Assembly (NCBI GenBank): GCA_900539455.1
Contig: UQCD01000021.1
Span: 1-38,253 of the forward strand
Reading direction: 5' to 3'
From: an uncultured Eubacteriales bacterium
GTDB taxonomy: Bacteria; Bacillota; Clostridia; Lachnospirales; Lachnospiraceae
DNA length: 38,253 nucleotides
Below, piece after piece: positions 1 to 7,548 of this stretch. Numbering within the stretch: the stretch's first letter is position 1; every line of letters starts with the position of its first letter. The translations under genes and the position numbers were made by a program. A model generated the notes under the pieces. The model was given only the letters and a program-made list of their open reading frames with translations. It was not told the origin of the DNA and made no database searches.

Positions 1-46
1 ATAAAAGAAAGCTATTTTGTGCTAGCACAAAATAGCTTTCTTTTAT
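1..46 (-). terminator. Perfect palindrome, probable glyQS terminator
   Basis: The first 46 bases are a perfect palindrome centred on GCTAGC, about 25 bases beyond the glyQS stop codon. As RNA it would fold into a stem of about 20 bp with a very small loop, and it carries A/T tracts on both sides, so it can end transcription in either direction. The window edge cuts off what lies beyond, so a gene converging from the left could share it. Confidence 0.75.
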
Positions 47-70
47 TTTTGACACTATATTAATACATAT

Positions 71-1459
71 TTAAAATTCAAACTTTTCTTCAAAGTAGGC
101 TTTTAAGTCTTCGATTTTAATTCTTTCCTGTTCCATTGTATCTCTATCTCTTACAGTTACACAACCGTCTGTTTCTGAGTCAAAGTCATATGTAACACAG
201 AAAGGTGTACCGATTTCATCCTGTCTTCTGTATCTCTTTCCGATGTTTCCTCTATCATCAAATTCACAGTTGTATCTCTTTGAAAGTTCCATAAATACTT
301 TTTCAGCACCTTCATTAAGCTTCTTAGAAAGTGGTAACACACCAATTTTTACCGGTGCTAATGCTGGGTGGAAATGAAGAACTGTTCTTACATCTCCTCC
401 TTCAAGCTCCTCTTCATCGTATGCTGCACAAAGGAATGCTAATGTAACTCTGTCTGCACCTAAAGATGGCTCAATAACATATGGAATGTATTTTTCCTTC
501 TTTTCATCATCAAAGTAATCCATTGGCTCGCCTGATGTATTCTGGTGCTGGGTAAGGTCATAATCTGTTCTATCAGCAATGCCCCATAATTCGCCCCATC
601 CAAATGGGAATAAGAACTCAATATCTGTTGTTCCCTTTGAATAGAAGCAAAGCTCCTCTGGAGAATGATCTCTAAGTCGCATTTCATCCTCTTTAATACC
701 AAGCTTAAGCAGCCAATCACGGCAGAAGCCTCTCCAATACTGGAACCATTCAAGGTCTGTTCCCGGCTCACAGAAAAATTCTAATTCCATCTGCTCAAAT
801 TCTCTTGTTCTAAAAGTAAAGTTACCAGGAGTAATTTCATTTCTAAAAGACTTTCCTATCTGTCCAATACCAAAAGGAATTTTCTTTCTTGATGTTCTCT
901 GAACATTTTTGAAGTTTACGAAAATACCCTGTGCTGTTTCTGGTCTTAAGTATACTGTATTCTTAGCATCCTCAGTAACACCCTGAAAGGTTTTGAACAT
1001 AAGGTTAAATTGACGGATTTCTGTAAAATCATGCTTTCCACAAGATGGACAACATATATTTTTCTCCTCTATATAGTTTTGCATTTCCTCATTTGACCAG
1101 GCGTCAACTGAGCCTTCAATGGTAATGCCATTTTCTTCCATATAATCTTCAATAAGCTTGTCTGCTCTAAATCTTTCCTTACAAGCCTTACAATCCATAA
1201 GAGGGTCTGCGAAGCCACCTAAATGTCCTGAAGCAACCCATGTCTGTGGGTTCATAAGTATTGCACAATCAACACCTACATTGTAGGGATTTTCCTGAAT
1301 AAATTTCTGCCACCAAGCTTTTTTTACATTATTTTTAAGCTCTACACCAAGATTACCATAATCCCAAGTATTAGCTAATCCTCCGTATATTTCTGAACCT
1401 GGATATACAAATCCTCTTGCTTTTGCAAGTGCTACAATCTTGTCCATTGTCTTTTCCAT
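71..1459 (-). CDS. glyQS: Glycyl-tRNA synthetase, single-chain type
   Basis: This enzyme charges tRNA-Gly with glycine in the cytoplasm, using ATP. At 462 residues it has the usual length of the dimeric class II GlyRS found in Firmicutes, rather than the two-subunit form. Visible marks are SGHLGGFADP near residues 78-87, Cys pairs C90/C93 and C137/C140 that could hold a metal, RPETAQG at 172-178, class II motif 2 arginines around R206 and R217-R219, and motif 3 PSLGADR near residue 335, followed by a C-terminal anticodon-binding domain. The ATG at 1459 has AGGAG nine bases upstream. It has its own promoter and the palindromic terminator at 1-46, so it is probably monocistronic. No T-box was seen in the short leader. 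The assignment is secure. Confidence 0.97.
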   Translation of the reverse strand: MEKTMDKIVALAKARGFVYPGSEIYGGLANTWDYGNLGVELKNNVKKAWWQKFIQENPYNVGVDCAILMNPQTWVASGHLGGFADPLMDCKACKERFRADKLIEDYMEENGITIEGSVDAWSNEEMQNYIEEKNICCPSCGKHDFTEIRQFNLMFKTFQGVTEDAKNTVYLRPETAQGIFVNFKNVQRTSRKKIPFGIGQIGKSFRNEITPGNFTFRTREFEQMELEFFCEPGTDLEWFQYWRGFCRDWLLKLGIKEDEMRLRDHSPEELCFYSKGTTDIEFLFPFGWGELWGIADRTDYDLTQHQNTSGEPMDYFDDEKKEKYIPYVIEPSLGADRVTLAFLCAAYDEEELEGGDVRTVLHFHPALAPVKIGVLPLSKKLNEGAEKVFMELSKRYNCEFDDRGNIGKRYRRQDEIGTPFCVTYDFDSETDGCVTVRDRDTMEQERIKIEDLKAYFEEKFEF

Positions 1460-1498
1460 GACTGAATTCTCCTATCCTATAATATGACTGATTTTAGT

Positions 1499-1527
1499 AT
1501 TATACTCTTAGACCTGCCACATTTCAA
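1499..1527 (-). promoter_or_regulatory. glyQS promoter
   Basis: On the minus strand TTGAAA (1527-1522) and TATAAT (1504-1499) are separated by exactly 17 bases, a near-consensus vegetative promoter pointing at glyQS. An 11-base direct repeat of the type TCTNAGACCTG (1506-1516 and 1540-1550 on the plus strand) lies on either side of the -35 box and could be a regulator site. Confidence 0.8.
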
Positions 1528-1591
1528 GCCAATTTATAAATCTAAGACCTGTAAATACCAACTATACAACTTTATAAACTTTTTCTTTCCT

Positions 1592-2044
1592 CTATATTTG
1601 CAAGTCCCTACTATCTAACACTATAGTAAATGGTCCATCATTTAAAAGCTCCACCTTCATATGTGCCCCAAAGGACCCTGTTTCTACCCTGCTAATCTGT
1701 TTTCGGCATTCCGAAACTATGTATTCATAAAGCTCATTTGCCATATCCGGTGCACCAGCATTAACAAAGGAAGGGCGGTTACCCTTTTTGCAATCTGCAT
1801 AAAGAGTAAATTGTGAAACCACCAACAACTCTCCATTTACCTTTGCTAAATCAAGATTTATTTTGCCTTCTTCGTCACTAAAAATTCTCATACCAATTAG
1901 CTTTTTAATCATCTTATCTGCTACTTCCTTAGTATCTTCATTTGAAATACCAACAAGCACTAAAAAGCCTTTATTTATTTTTCCTATTATCTCCTCATCT
2001 ACCCTGACACTTGCCTGTTCTACTCTTTGTATTACAAATTTCAT
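1592..2044 (-). CDS. dtd: D-aminoacyl-tRNA deacylase
   Basis: DTD removes D-amino acids (and glycine from mischarged tRNA-Ala) from tRNA, a proofreading step in the cytoplasm. The 150-residue protein has the standard length. It starts MKFVIQRVEQASV and holds the catalytic SQFTLYAD motif and the Gly-Pro loop in NDGPFT, where most family members read GPVT. Its ATG overlaps the recO stop codon in an ATGA arrangement, so the two genes are translationally coupled and probably share a transcript. It ends just before the glyQS promoter, with no convincing terminator in between. Confidence 0.95.
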   Translation of the reverse strand: MKFVIQRVEQASVRVDEEIIGKINKGFLVLVGISNEDTKEVADKMIKKLIGMRIFSDEEGKINLDLAKVNGELLVVSQFTLYADCKKGNRPSFVNAGAPDMANELYEYIVSECRKQISRVETGSFGAHMKVELLNDGPFTIVLDSRDLQI

Positions 2045-2775
2045 ATCAAAAGCTCCTCCGACTTAAATTCTTTATCAATATGCTTTTTCATAAACCTTTT
2101 CAACACCATCTGAAATTCCCTTAAAACCTGGTCACTTACTGTAAATGTATATAATTTATCCATTCTGGCAGACACTATGTATTGCATTGTATAAAAGGTA
2201 GAGGTATTCAGCTCTATTGCATCATCGGCTGCTTTTTCACATTCCCTGCACAATGCACCATCCAGCTTTGAGGAATAATATTTAAGTTCACTTTTATCTC
2301 CACATTTAATGCAGTTAAATATTTCCGGATATTGTCCGTTTATAGCTAACAATTTTAATTCAAATATTCTTCTGACAAGCTCATTGGAAATCGCCTTATT
2401 TAATATAGCTTTTAATGAAACATACAAAAGCTTAAGCACATCTGTACCATCAACATTTTCACTTGAAAAATAATCAGATAATTCTAAAAAGTAAAAGCCA
2501 TAATAAACATTATCAATATCCATAGCAATTTCTTCAAAATAATTTTTAATATTTACTCCAACTAAATTGTACGCTGTTCTTCCCTCATACAGAGAAAACT
2601 CACCAAAGGACATAGGCCTTGATGCAGCCACATAAGAGCTGTTAGGTCTTCTGGCTCCCTTTGCAAAGGCTGTAATTTTACCTCGCTCCTTTGTAAGTAT
2701 TACCAGCCTTTTATCATATTCAGCTACAGGTGTAGCACTTAGAACCATGCCCGTAAGCGTTATTTTATTTACCAC
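2041..2775 (-). CDS. recO: DNA repair protein RecO
   Basis: RecO helps load RecA onto SSB-coated single-stranded DNA in RecFOR-dependent recombination and anneals complementary strands. The 244-residue protein has an N-terminal OB fold (about residues 1-80), a helical middle, and a C4 zinc finger formed by C155, C158, C176 and C179. The start is a GTG with GGAGG seven bases upstream. It lies between a yqzL-like gene and dtd; the era-yqzL-recO order is a conserved Firmicutes neighbourhood, which supports the call. Confidence 0.95.
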   Translation of the reverse strand: MVNKITLTGMVLSATPVAEYDKRLVILTKERGKITAFAKGARRPNSSYVAASRPMSFGEFSLYEGRTAYNLVGVNIKNYFEEIAMDIDNVYYGFYFLELSDYFSSENVDGTDVLKLLYVSLKAILNKAISNELVRRIFELKLLAINGQYPEIFNCIKCGDKSELKYYSSKLDGALCRECEKAADDAIELNTSTFYTMQYIVSARMDKLYTFTVSDQVLREFQMVLKRFMKKHIDKEFKSEELLI

Positions 2776-2792
2776 ACCTAAGCCTCCTTTTT

Positions 2793-3008
2793 TTAGTTAA
2801 ATTTGTCGTGATTTCTGATTTTTTCAATTTCCTTTACAAGCATATATTCCTCTATAGAGCCAGTAAGTCCAAATAAATTCCAAGCTGCCCTCAGCACATC
2901 TTTTCCTTCATTTCCATTATAGAAGCTGTCAGCCTTTTTTCCGTAGGATAAATTGTCATAATCCTCCGGTTTTTTCACATTATTTATATTATTTTCATCA
3001 TATATCAT
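2793..3008 (-). CDS. yqzL: YqzL-like small protein
   Basis: This 71-residue protein is encoded between era and recO. Its C-terminal half has the pattern of the YqzL family: a tryptophan-containing start (AAWNLFGLTGSIEEYMLVKE), then a charged helix. YqzL proteins are usually about 45-50 residues, so this one carries an extra hydrophilic N-terminal stretch of about 35 residues rich in Asn, Asp and Tyr. The ATG has AGGAG five bases upstream. The function of the family is not established. The name rests on position and a short motif. Confidence 0.7.
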   Translation of the reverse strand: MIYDENNINNVKKPEDYDNLSYGKKADSFYNGNEGKDVLRAAWNLFGLTGSIEEYMLVKEIEKIRNHDKFN

Positions 3009-3171
3009 AAGGACTCCTAATATTAAATATTAAGCACCTGCAAAATTGCATATTCTTATCAATATATTTTCAATACATATTTTATACACACATTTACAGC
3101 CACCTATATATTAGTATCCCTTACAGCTATAAGAAAAAAACATATAATTATTTCCATTTTAGATTTTAATA

Positions 3172-4080
3172 TTAAATATCCTTTGAATTATATCCGAAAT
3201 TCTTTAATTGAATGTCGCTATCTCTCCATTCTTTTCTAACTTTAACCCAAAGCTTTAAATTAATTTTAATATCCATCATTTTTTCCAGCTCATATCTTGC
3301 CTGCTGACCTATTTTTTTAAGCATCTGTCCCTGTTTTCCAATGATTATGCCCTTGTGGGACTCTCTTTCGCACACAATAGTTGCATCAATATCTATAATG
3401 TCATTAGTCTTTCTCTCCTGCATTCTATCTATATATACTGCAATACCGTGTGGAATTTCCTCATCAAGACATCTAAGAGCCTTTTCTCTAATAATTTCTG
3501 CTGCAATCTGACGCATTGGCTGATCAGTAACAGTATCCTCATCAAAAAACATTGGTCCATATGGCAACACTTTAAAAATCTCTTTTATTACCTCGTCAGT
3601 ATTAATACCTTTAAGTGCTGATACAGGAATAATTTCATCAAAATCCAACAGCTTTCTATATGTATCAATAAACTGTAGTATTTCTTCTTTTTTAACAGTA
3701 TCCACCTTATTGATAATTAAAAACTTTGGAGTTTTTGTCTGTCTTAGCTGCTCAGCAATATGCTGTTCTCCTGCACCTACATAGTTTGTAGGCTCTACCA
3801 GCCATAGTATAACATCAACTTCATTAAGTGTTTTTGTAGCAACATTTACCATATATTCACCCAGCTTATTTTTTGCCTTGTGAATACCTGGTGTATCTAA
3901 AAATACAATCTGTCCTTCATCACTGGTATATACTGTCTGTATTCTGTTTCTGGTAGTCTGAGGCTTGTTTGAGGTTATTGCAATTTTTTGACCAATAAGT
4001 CTGTTCATAAGTGTACTTTTACCTACATTCGGTCTTCCTATTAAGCTTACAAAGCCTGATTTTTTGTTATTTTCTTCCAT
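3172..4080 (-). CDS. era: GTPase Era
   Basis: Era is an essential GTPase that binds 16S rRNA near its 3' end and helps mature the 30S subunit. The G motifs are clear: G1 GRPNVGKS (residues 15-22), G2 QTTR (41-44), G3 DTPG (62-65) and G4 NKVD (124-127). A KH RNA-binding domain with IIIGKQGQ lies in the C-terminal third. I place the start at the ATG at 4080 (302 residues), behind GGAGG. The open frame continues upstream to a TTG inside the end of the preceding peptidase gene, which is unlikely to be used. It follows the M16 peptidase by 10 bases and is probably cotranscribed with it. Confidence 0.96.
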   Translation of the reverse strand: MEENNKKSGFVSLIGRPNVGKSTLMNRLIGQKIAITSNKPQTTRNRIQTVYTSDEGQIVFLDTPGIHKAKNKLGEYMVNVATKTLNEVDVILWLVEPTNYVGAGEQHIAEQLRQTKTPKFLIINKVDTVKKEEILQFIDTYRKLLDFDEIIPVSALKGINTDEVIKEIFKVLPYGPMFFDEDTVTDQPMRQIAAEIIREKALRCLDEEIPHGIAVYIDRMQERKTNDIIDIDATIVCERESHKGIIIGKQGQMLKKIGQQARYELEKMMDIKINLKLWVKVRKEWRDSDIQLKNFGYNSKDI

Positions 4081-4090
4081 TATGCCTCCA

Positions 4091-7012
4091 TTAATCAAAA
4101 AGATTTATTATCTCATTGAACATATCCTTGTTTTCTTCTATTTTATCACTATTGCCAATTACACATATGCAATCCTGTGAAAGTGCAGCCTCAAAAGCTC
4201 CTGCAAGCTCGTTTATATCCTCTTTGGTTGTAGACAAAATCTCATCTCTTTCTTTTTGTCTTTTCTCCCTGGTAACATTCATCATATATGCTGTAAATGC
4301 TATATTACCTTTTGCTCTAGGAGTTTTTGGCATATCTATACTACTCATAGTTCCAATTATATACTTAGTCATTTCCCTTTCATTGGCATTGAAATTTCTA
4401 AGATACTCTGGAAGGCCATCATATACCTCGTTAGTTTCTCTAAGCTTAGGGTCCCTATAGGAAGCAAGACTTATTTTTCCATCTCTTGTAGGTGCGTACA
4501 TACAGCCATATGCGCCACCCTTATCTCTAATATTTTCCCATAAATATCCATAGCCTAAAATATTGCTTAACACCTTGAAATGTCCATTATATTTGTAGCC
4601 TTGTGAAGTATATTCGCCGCATCTGGCAACAAATTGGACAGTTGAGGCTGTCTTTATGCCTTCGCTTACAAATTTTGGTTCAAAATGTCTTTCCTGCTTT
4701 GTAGAAGCAAGATAGCTAAACTGGCTTGCAAAATCCTTATAATATTTCTCAAGCTCCTTAAAGCCCTCCTCATCACAGGTAACATGTACCAAAAGGTTAT
4801 CCTTTTTCATTATCTCATCAACTACCAGCTTAAGATTTTTGATTATTTCCTCTTGCTTTTCATCAAAATTCTTGTACAAATCCTTTACAAAATAATAGTA
4901 GTCAATGCCCATCATCTTATCCATATAGTAAGCAGTTTCACTAAACTTAGATTTTGCTCTCATAACTGCTAAGGTATTACCCCGGCTTATAGCCATAGCC
5001 TCAAAAATTCCCTTAGTTTCAGCTAAAACCTCTTTTATCCTCTTAGCATCTGTATATTTTGTATCTAATAAAAGCTCCTTTATTATATCAAAAGCAAACT
5101 TAAACTTATCATAGAAAATCTTTATGTCTGTTTCAAAAAACATTTCATATTCCAAGTCGCAGTCATCATTTGCATAAAAAGATATATCATTACTTAAGCC
5201 GCCTGAATTCATATTAATAATATTAGACAACTGATTATAGGTATGTCTGTCTGTATCTACATTTCCTATAATACTTCTAAGTAGTCCCACATATGGGATA
5301 AGTTTTTCATCTACATCTCTAATATTAGTATAAACATTCAGGTATGCAATCTTATTAGTATTAATATTGCTAAACAATACCCTGTCCTCACCAATATATC
5401 TTTCTTCGATAATTAAAGGCTCTGTTTCTTTATCAATATCTTCAATAGAAAGTGCCGGTATCTTTTTAAGATTCTCTTCGCTTTCCTCCATTTCGTGGAA
5501 TTTCTTTAATCTTTCTTCTTTTTTGCGAAGTGTGGCTATTTCTTCTTCTGATAAGGAAGCCTTATATTTTGCCAGCTTATCAGCCAGTTCTTTACTTTCA
5601 GCCTGAGCCATACCCTTCTTTGGTAAAAGTGAAAGCAATACCTTGTGATTATTTTCTATAAAGTATTTTTCAACTAATTTCTCATAATAATCAGTTTGCA
5701 CCATTTCATTTAAAAACTTAAAGGTATCACCTGCATTTAAGTGTGTGAATGGCTGATTTTCATCATAAAGCCAGCTTTCAAAGCTGTCTATCATATAAAA
5801 TATTCCCTTTGGATATGAGCCAAAATCAGCCTCTCTGTAATTAAATTCTATAACATTAAGTGCTGCTCTAAGAGAGTCCTTATCAATGCCGTTTTTTACA
5901 ATATCCTTTAAGGTTTCCTCTAATATTCTCTTAAACTCCTCCTCTTTTCCTTCATTAACACCCTTTGCAGCTACAAGGAAAAATCTTTCCTTTAGATTAT
6001 TTTCACCACCATAAATATCCGTACCTATTCCTGCATCAATAAGCTTCTTTTTCAAAGGTGCTCCTGGCATAGATAAAAGTGCATAATCAAGCACCTTCAT
6101 TGCATAGTACAAATTTTTGTCTGTGCCTTTGCCGGCAGTTGTAAGATATGCAAAGTATGCCTTGTCCTTTTCGTCCTCAGCCTCACCAACAGGATAATAC
6201 TCTGTATACTTTTTCATTTCTTCAAAAGGCTTTTGTTCCTTTATATCAGAGTTGATTTCTAAATAATCAAATTTTGATAGATATTCCTCATGTATATAAT
6301 CCAGCTTTTCATTTATATCTAAATCTCCATAAAGGAATATAAATGAATTTGATGGATGATAATATCTCTTATGAAAAGTAAGATAATCCTCGTAAGTCAA
6401 ATCCGGTATATGCTTTGGGTCACCACCAGATTCATAGCCATAATTATTATCAGGGAACAGCTTTTCCATTGCTTTGCTAAGTAACATTTCGTCCGGCTTT
6501 GAAAATACACCCTTCATTTCATTATATACAATACCGTTTACCTCTAATTGGTCATCAGCATTAAAGGTATAATTCCAGCCCTCTTGTCTAAAAATTTCTT
6601 CTCTTTCATATATCATTGGATTGAAAACTGCATCTAAATATACATCCATAAGATTATCAAAATCCTTATTATTGCAGCTTGCAACAGGATATATGGTCTT
6701 ATCCGGATATGTCATAGCATTCATAAAGGTATTTAAGGATCCTTTAAGCAATTCTACAAAAGGGTCCTTTAATGGATATTTTTTTGAGCCGCAAAGAACT
6801 GTATGCTCTACAATATGAGCCACACCGGTACTATTTTCTACAGGTGTTCTAAACCCAATACTAAACACCTTATTATTATCATCATTTAACATTATTGCTA
6901 CTCTTGCTTTTGTCTTATTATGACTAAGCAAGTATCCAACAGAATTTAAATCCTTGATTTCTTCTGTTTTTATAACAGTATATTCTTTTAAGCTTTGTGT
7001 ATCAAACTTCAC
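4091..7012 (-). CDS. M16C family zinc metallopeptidase (presequence protease-like)
   Basis: A 973-residue insulinase-type peptidase of the M16C/PreP class, which cleaves peptides inside a closed chamber made of two similar halves. The inverted zinc motif HIVEH spans residues 66-70 and the third ligand is probably E165 in NEMKG. The C-terminal half keeps the RDKGGAYGC motif typical of the second lobe. There is no signal peptide, so it should act in the cytoplasm on short peptides. The start is GTG with GGAGG eight bases upstream. It leads a transcript with era. The exact substrate cannot be read from the sequence. Confidence 0.93.
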   Translation of the reverse strand: MKFDTQSLKEYTVIKTEEIKDLNSVGYLLSHNKTKARVAIMLNDDNNKVFSIGFRTPVENSTGVAHIVEHTVLCGSKKYPLKDPFVELLKGSLNTFMNAMTYPDKTIYPVASCNNKDFDNLMDVYLDAVFNPMIYEREEIFRQEGWNYTFNADDQLEVNGIVYNEMKGVFSKPDEMLLSKAMEKLFPDNNYGYESGGDPKHIPDLTYEDYLTFHKRYYHPSNSFIFLYGDLDINEKLDYIHEEYLSKFDYLEINSDIKEQKPFEEMKKYTEYYPVGEAEDEKDKAYFAYLTTAGKGTDKNLYYAMKVLDYALLSMPGAPLKKKLIDAGIGTDIYGGENNLKERFFLVAAKGVNEGKEEEFKRILEETLKDIVKNGIDKDSLRAALNVIEFNYREADFGSYPKGIFYMIDSFESWLYDENQPFTHLNAGDTFKFLNEMVQTDYYEKLVEKYFIENNHKVLLSLLPKKGMAQAESKELADKLAKYKASLSEEEIATLRKKEERLKKFHEMEESEENLKKIPALSIEDIDKETEPLIIEERYIGEDRVLFSNINTNKIAYLNVYTNIRDVDEKLIPYVGLLRSIIGNVDTDRHTYNQLSNIINMNSGGLSNDISFYANDDCDLEYEMFFETDIKIFYDKFKFAFDIIKELLLDTKYTDAKRIKEVLAETKGIFEAMAISRGNTLAVMRAKSKFSETAYYMDKMMGIDYYYFVKDLYKNFDEKQEEIIKNLKLVVDEIMKKDNLLVHVTCDEEGFKELEKYYKDFASQFSYLASTKQERHFEPKFVSEGIKTASTVQFVARCGEYTSQGYKYNGHFKVLSNILGYGYLWENIRDKGGAYGCMYAPTRDGKISLASYRDPKLRETNEVYDGLPEYLRNFNANEREMTKYIIGTMSSIDMPKTPRAKGNIAFTAYMMNVTREKRQKERDEILSTTKEDINELAGAFEAALSQDCICVIGNSDKIEENKDMFNEIINLFD

Positions 7013-7042
7013 CTAAATATCCTCCATTTTATATATTTTAAT

Positions 7043-7109
7043 ACAGGTACTAACATATAGTTTTACCTGTGTCAGCACTATATTATATTTATTATTCCAT
7101 ATTTTGTAA
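7043..7109 (-). promoter_or_regulatory. Putative promoter and leader hairpin of the M16 peptidase
   Basis: On the minus strand TTACAA (7109-7104) and TATAAT (7087-7082) are 16 bases apart. The leader that follows holds an inverted repeat with ACAGGTA and TACCTGT arms (7043-7049 and 7064-7070). The rest of the roughly 300-bp gap between the peptidase gene and the tRNA promoter holds nothing else I can support. Confidence 0.5.
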
Positions 7110-7251
7110 TCTTAAATCATTTTTAAATCAATTACCTCCCCGGCTGGTTGTCTAAAGCTTTACTTTTTCAGCTCAAACACCCTTTATCCTCACAGCTTAT
7201 CTCCAACCTTTCTAATGATACAATAAATACGAAATTTAGTCAAAGAAATCC

Positions 7252-7280
7252 TTGACACTTTTTTAATGTTATTATATAAT
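7252..7280 (+). promoter_or_regulatory. Consensus promoter of tRNA-Trp
   Basis: A perfect TTGACA (7252-7257) and a perfect TATAAT (7275-7280) with a 17-base spacer, as expected for a strong stable-RNA promoter. Transcription should begin near 7287. The short leader holds a small TAGG-CAG/CTGCCTA hairpin (about 7283-7306) that may mark the 5' processing site. Confidence 0.93.
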
Positions 7281-7309
7281 CATAGGGCAGTTTGGTACTG
7301 CCTATACTT

Positions 7310-7380
7310 AGGGGTGTAGTTCATCGGTAGAATAAGAGTCTCCAAAACTCCAGAGGAGGGTTCGATTCCTTCCACCCCTG
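7310..7380 (+). tRNA. tRNA-Trp (anticodon CCA)
   Basis: The sequence folds as a tRNA: acceptor AGGGGTG/CACCCCT, D stem GTTC/GAAT, anticodon loop CTCCAAA with CCA at positions 34-36, T arm GAGGG-TTCGATT-CCTTC, and discriminator G at 7380. The outermost anticodon-stem pair appears mismatched (A-C). CCA is not encoded (CTG follows), so it must be added after transcription. The gene has its own promoter and terminator and is a single-tRNA unit. The discriminator G matches the acceptor-binding bulge of the trp T-box in this window. Confidence 0.95.
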
Positions 7381-7383
7381 CTG

Positions 7384-7420
7384 ACCATAAAGCATTGAGC
7401 TTTATGGTTTTTTTATTTTT
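7384..7420 (+). terminator. Terminator of tRNA-Trp
   Basis: ACCATAAAG and CTTTATGGT form a 9-bp stem around a 7-base loop, followed directly by a run of seven T and more T-rich sequence. It lies three bases behind the tRNA. Confidence 0.92.
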
Positions 7421-7429
7421 AAATCTAAA

Positions 7430-7510
7430 ACAAAAAAGGTGTCAGAAAAGTTTTTCAGGGTATGTAGTCTTACTACAAGCCATAGCCCAAGCTTTGTCTG
7501 ACACCTTTGT
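7430..7510 (-). terminator. Long hairpin terminator behind yfhO-like gene
   Basis: Perfect 12-bp arms (7435-7446 and 7497-7508) enclose a 50-base interior that itself holds a 6-bp apical hairpin (TGTAGT/ACTACA, 7463-7477). In the minus direction the stem is followed by TTTTTTGTTTT, so it should end the YfhO transcript. The interior also has possible GGG/CCC and AAAG/CTTT pairs. The same architecture, with compensating base changes, recurs at 23520-23584. Confidence 0.8.
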
Positions 7511-7548
7511 TTTAATTAAAACAATATTCTGTTTTAAATTATTATATA

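Noticed and set aside
7210..7280. tRNA operon or rRNA genes around tRNA-Trp
   Set aside because: Only one tRNA lies between the consensus promoter and the terminator, and no rRNA sequence is present in the window.
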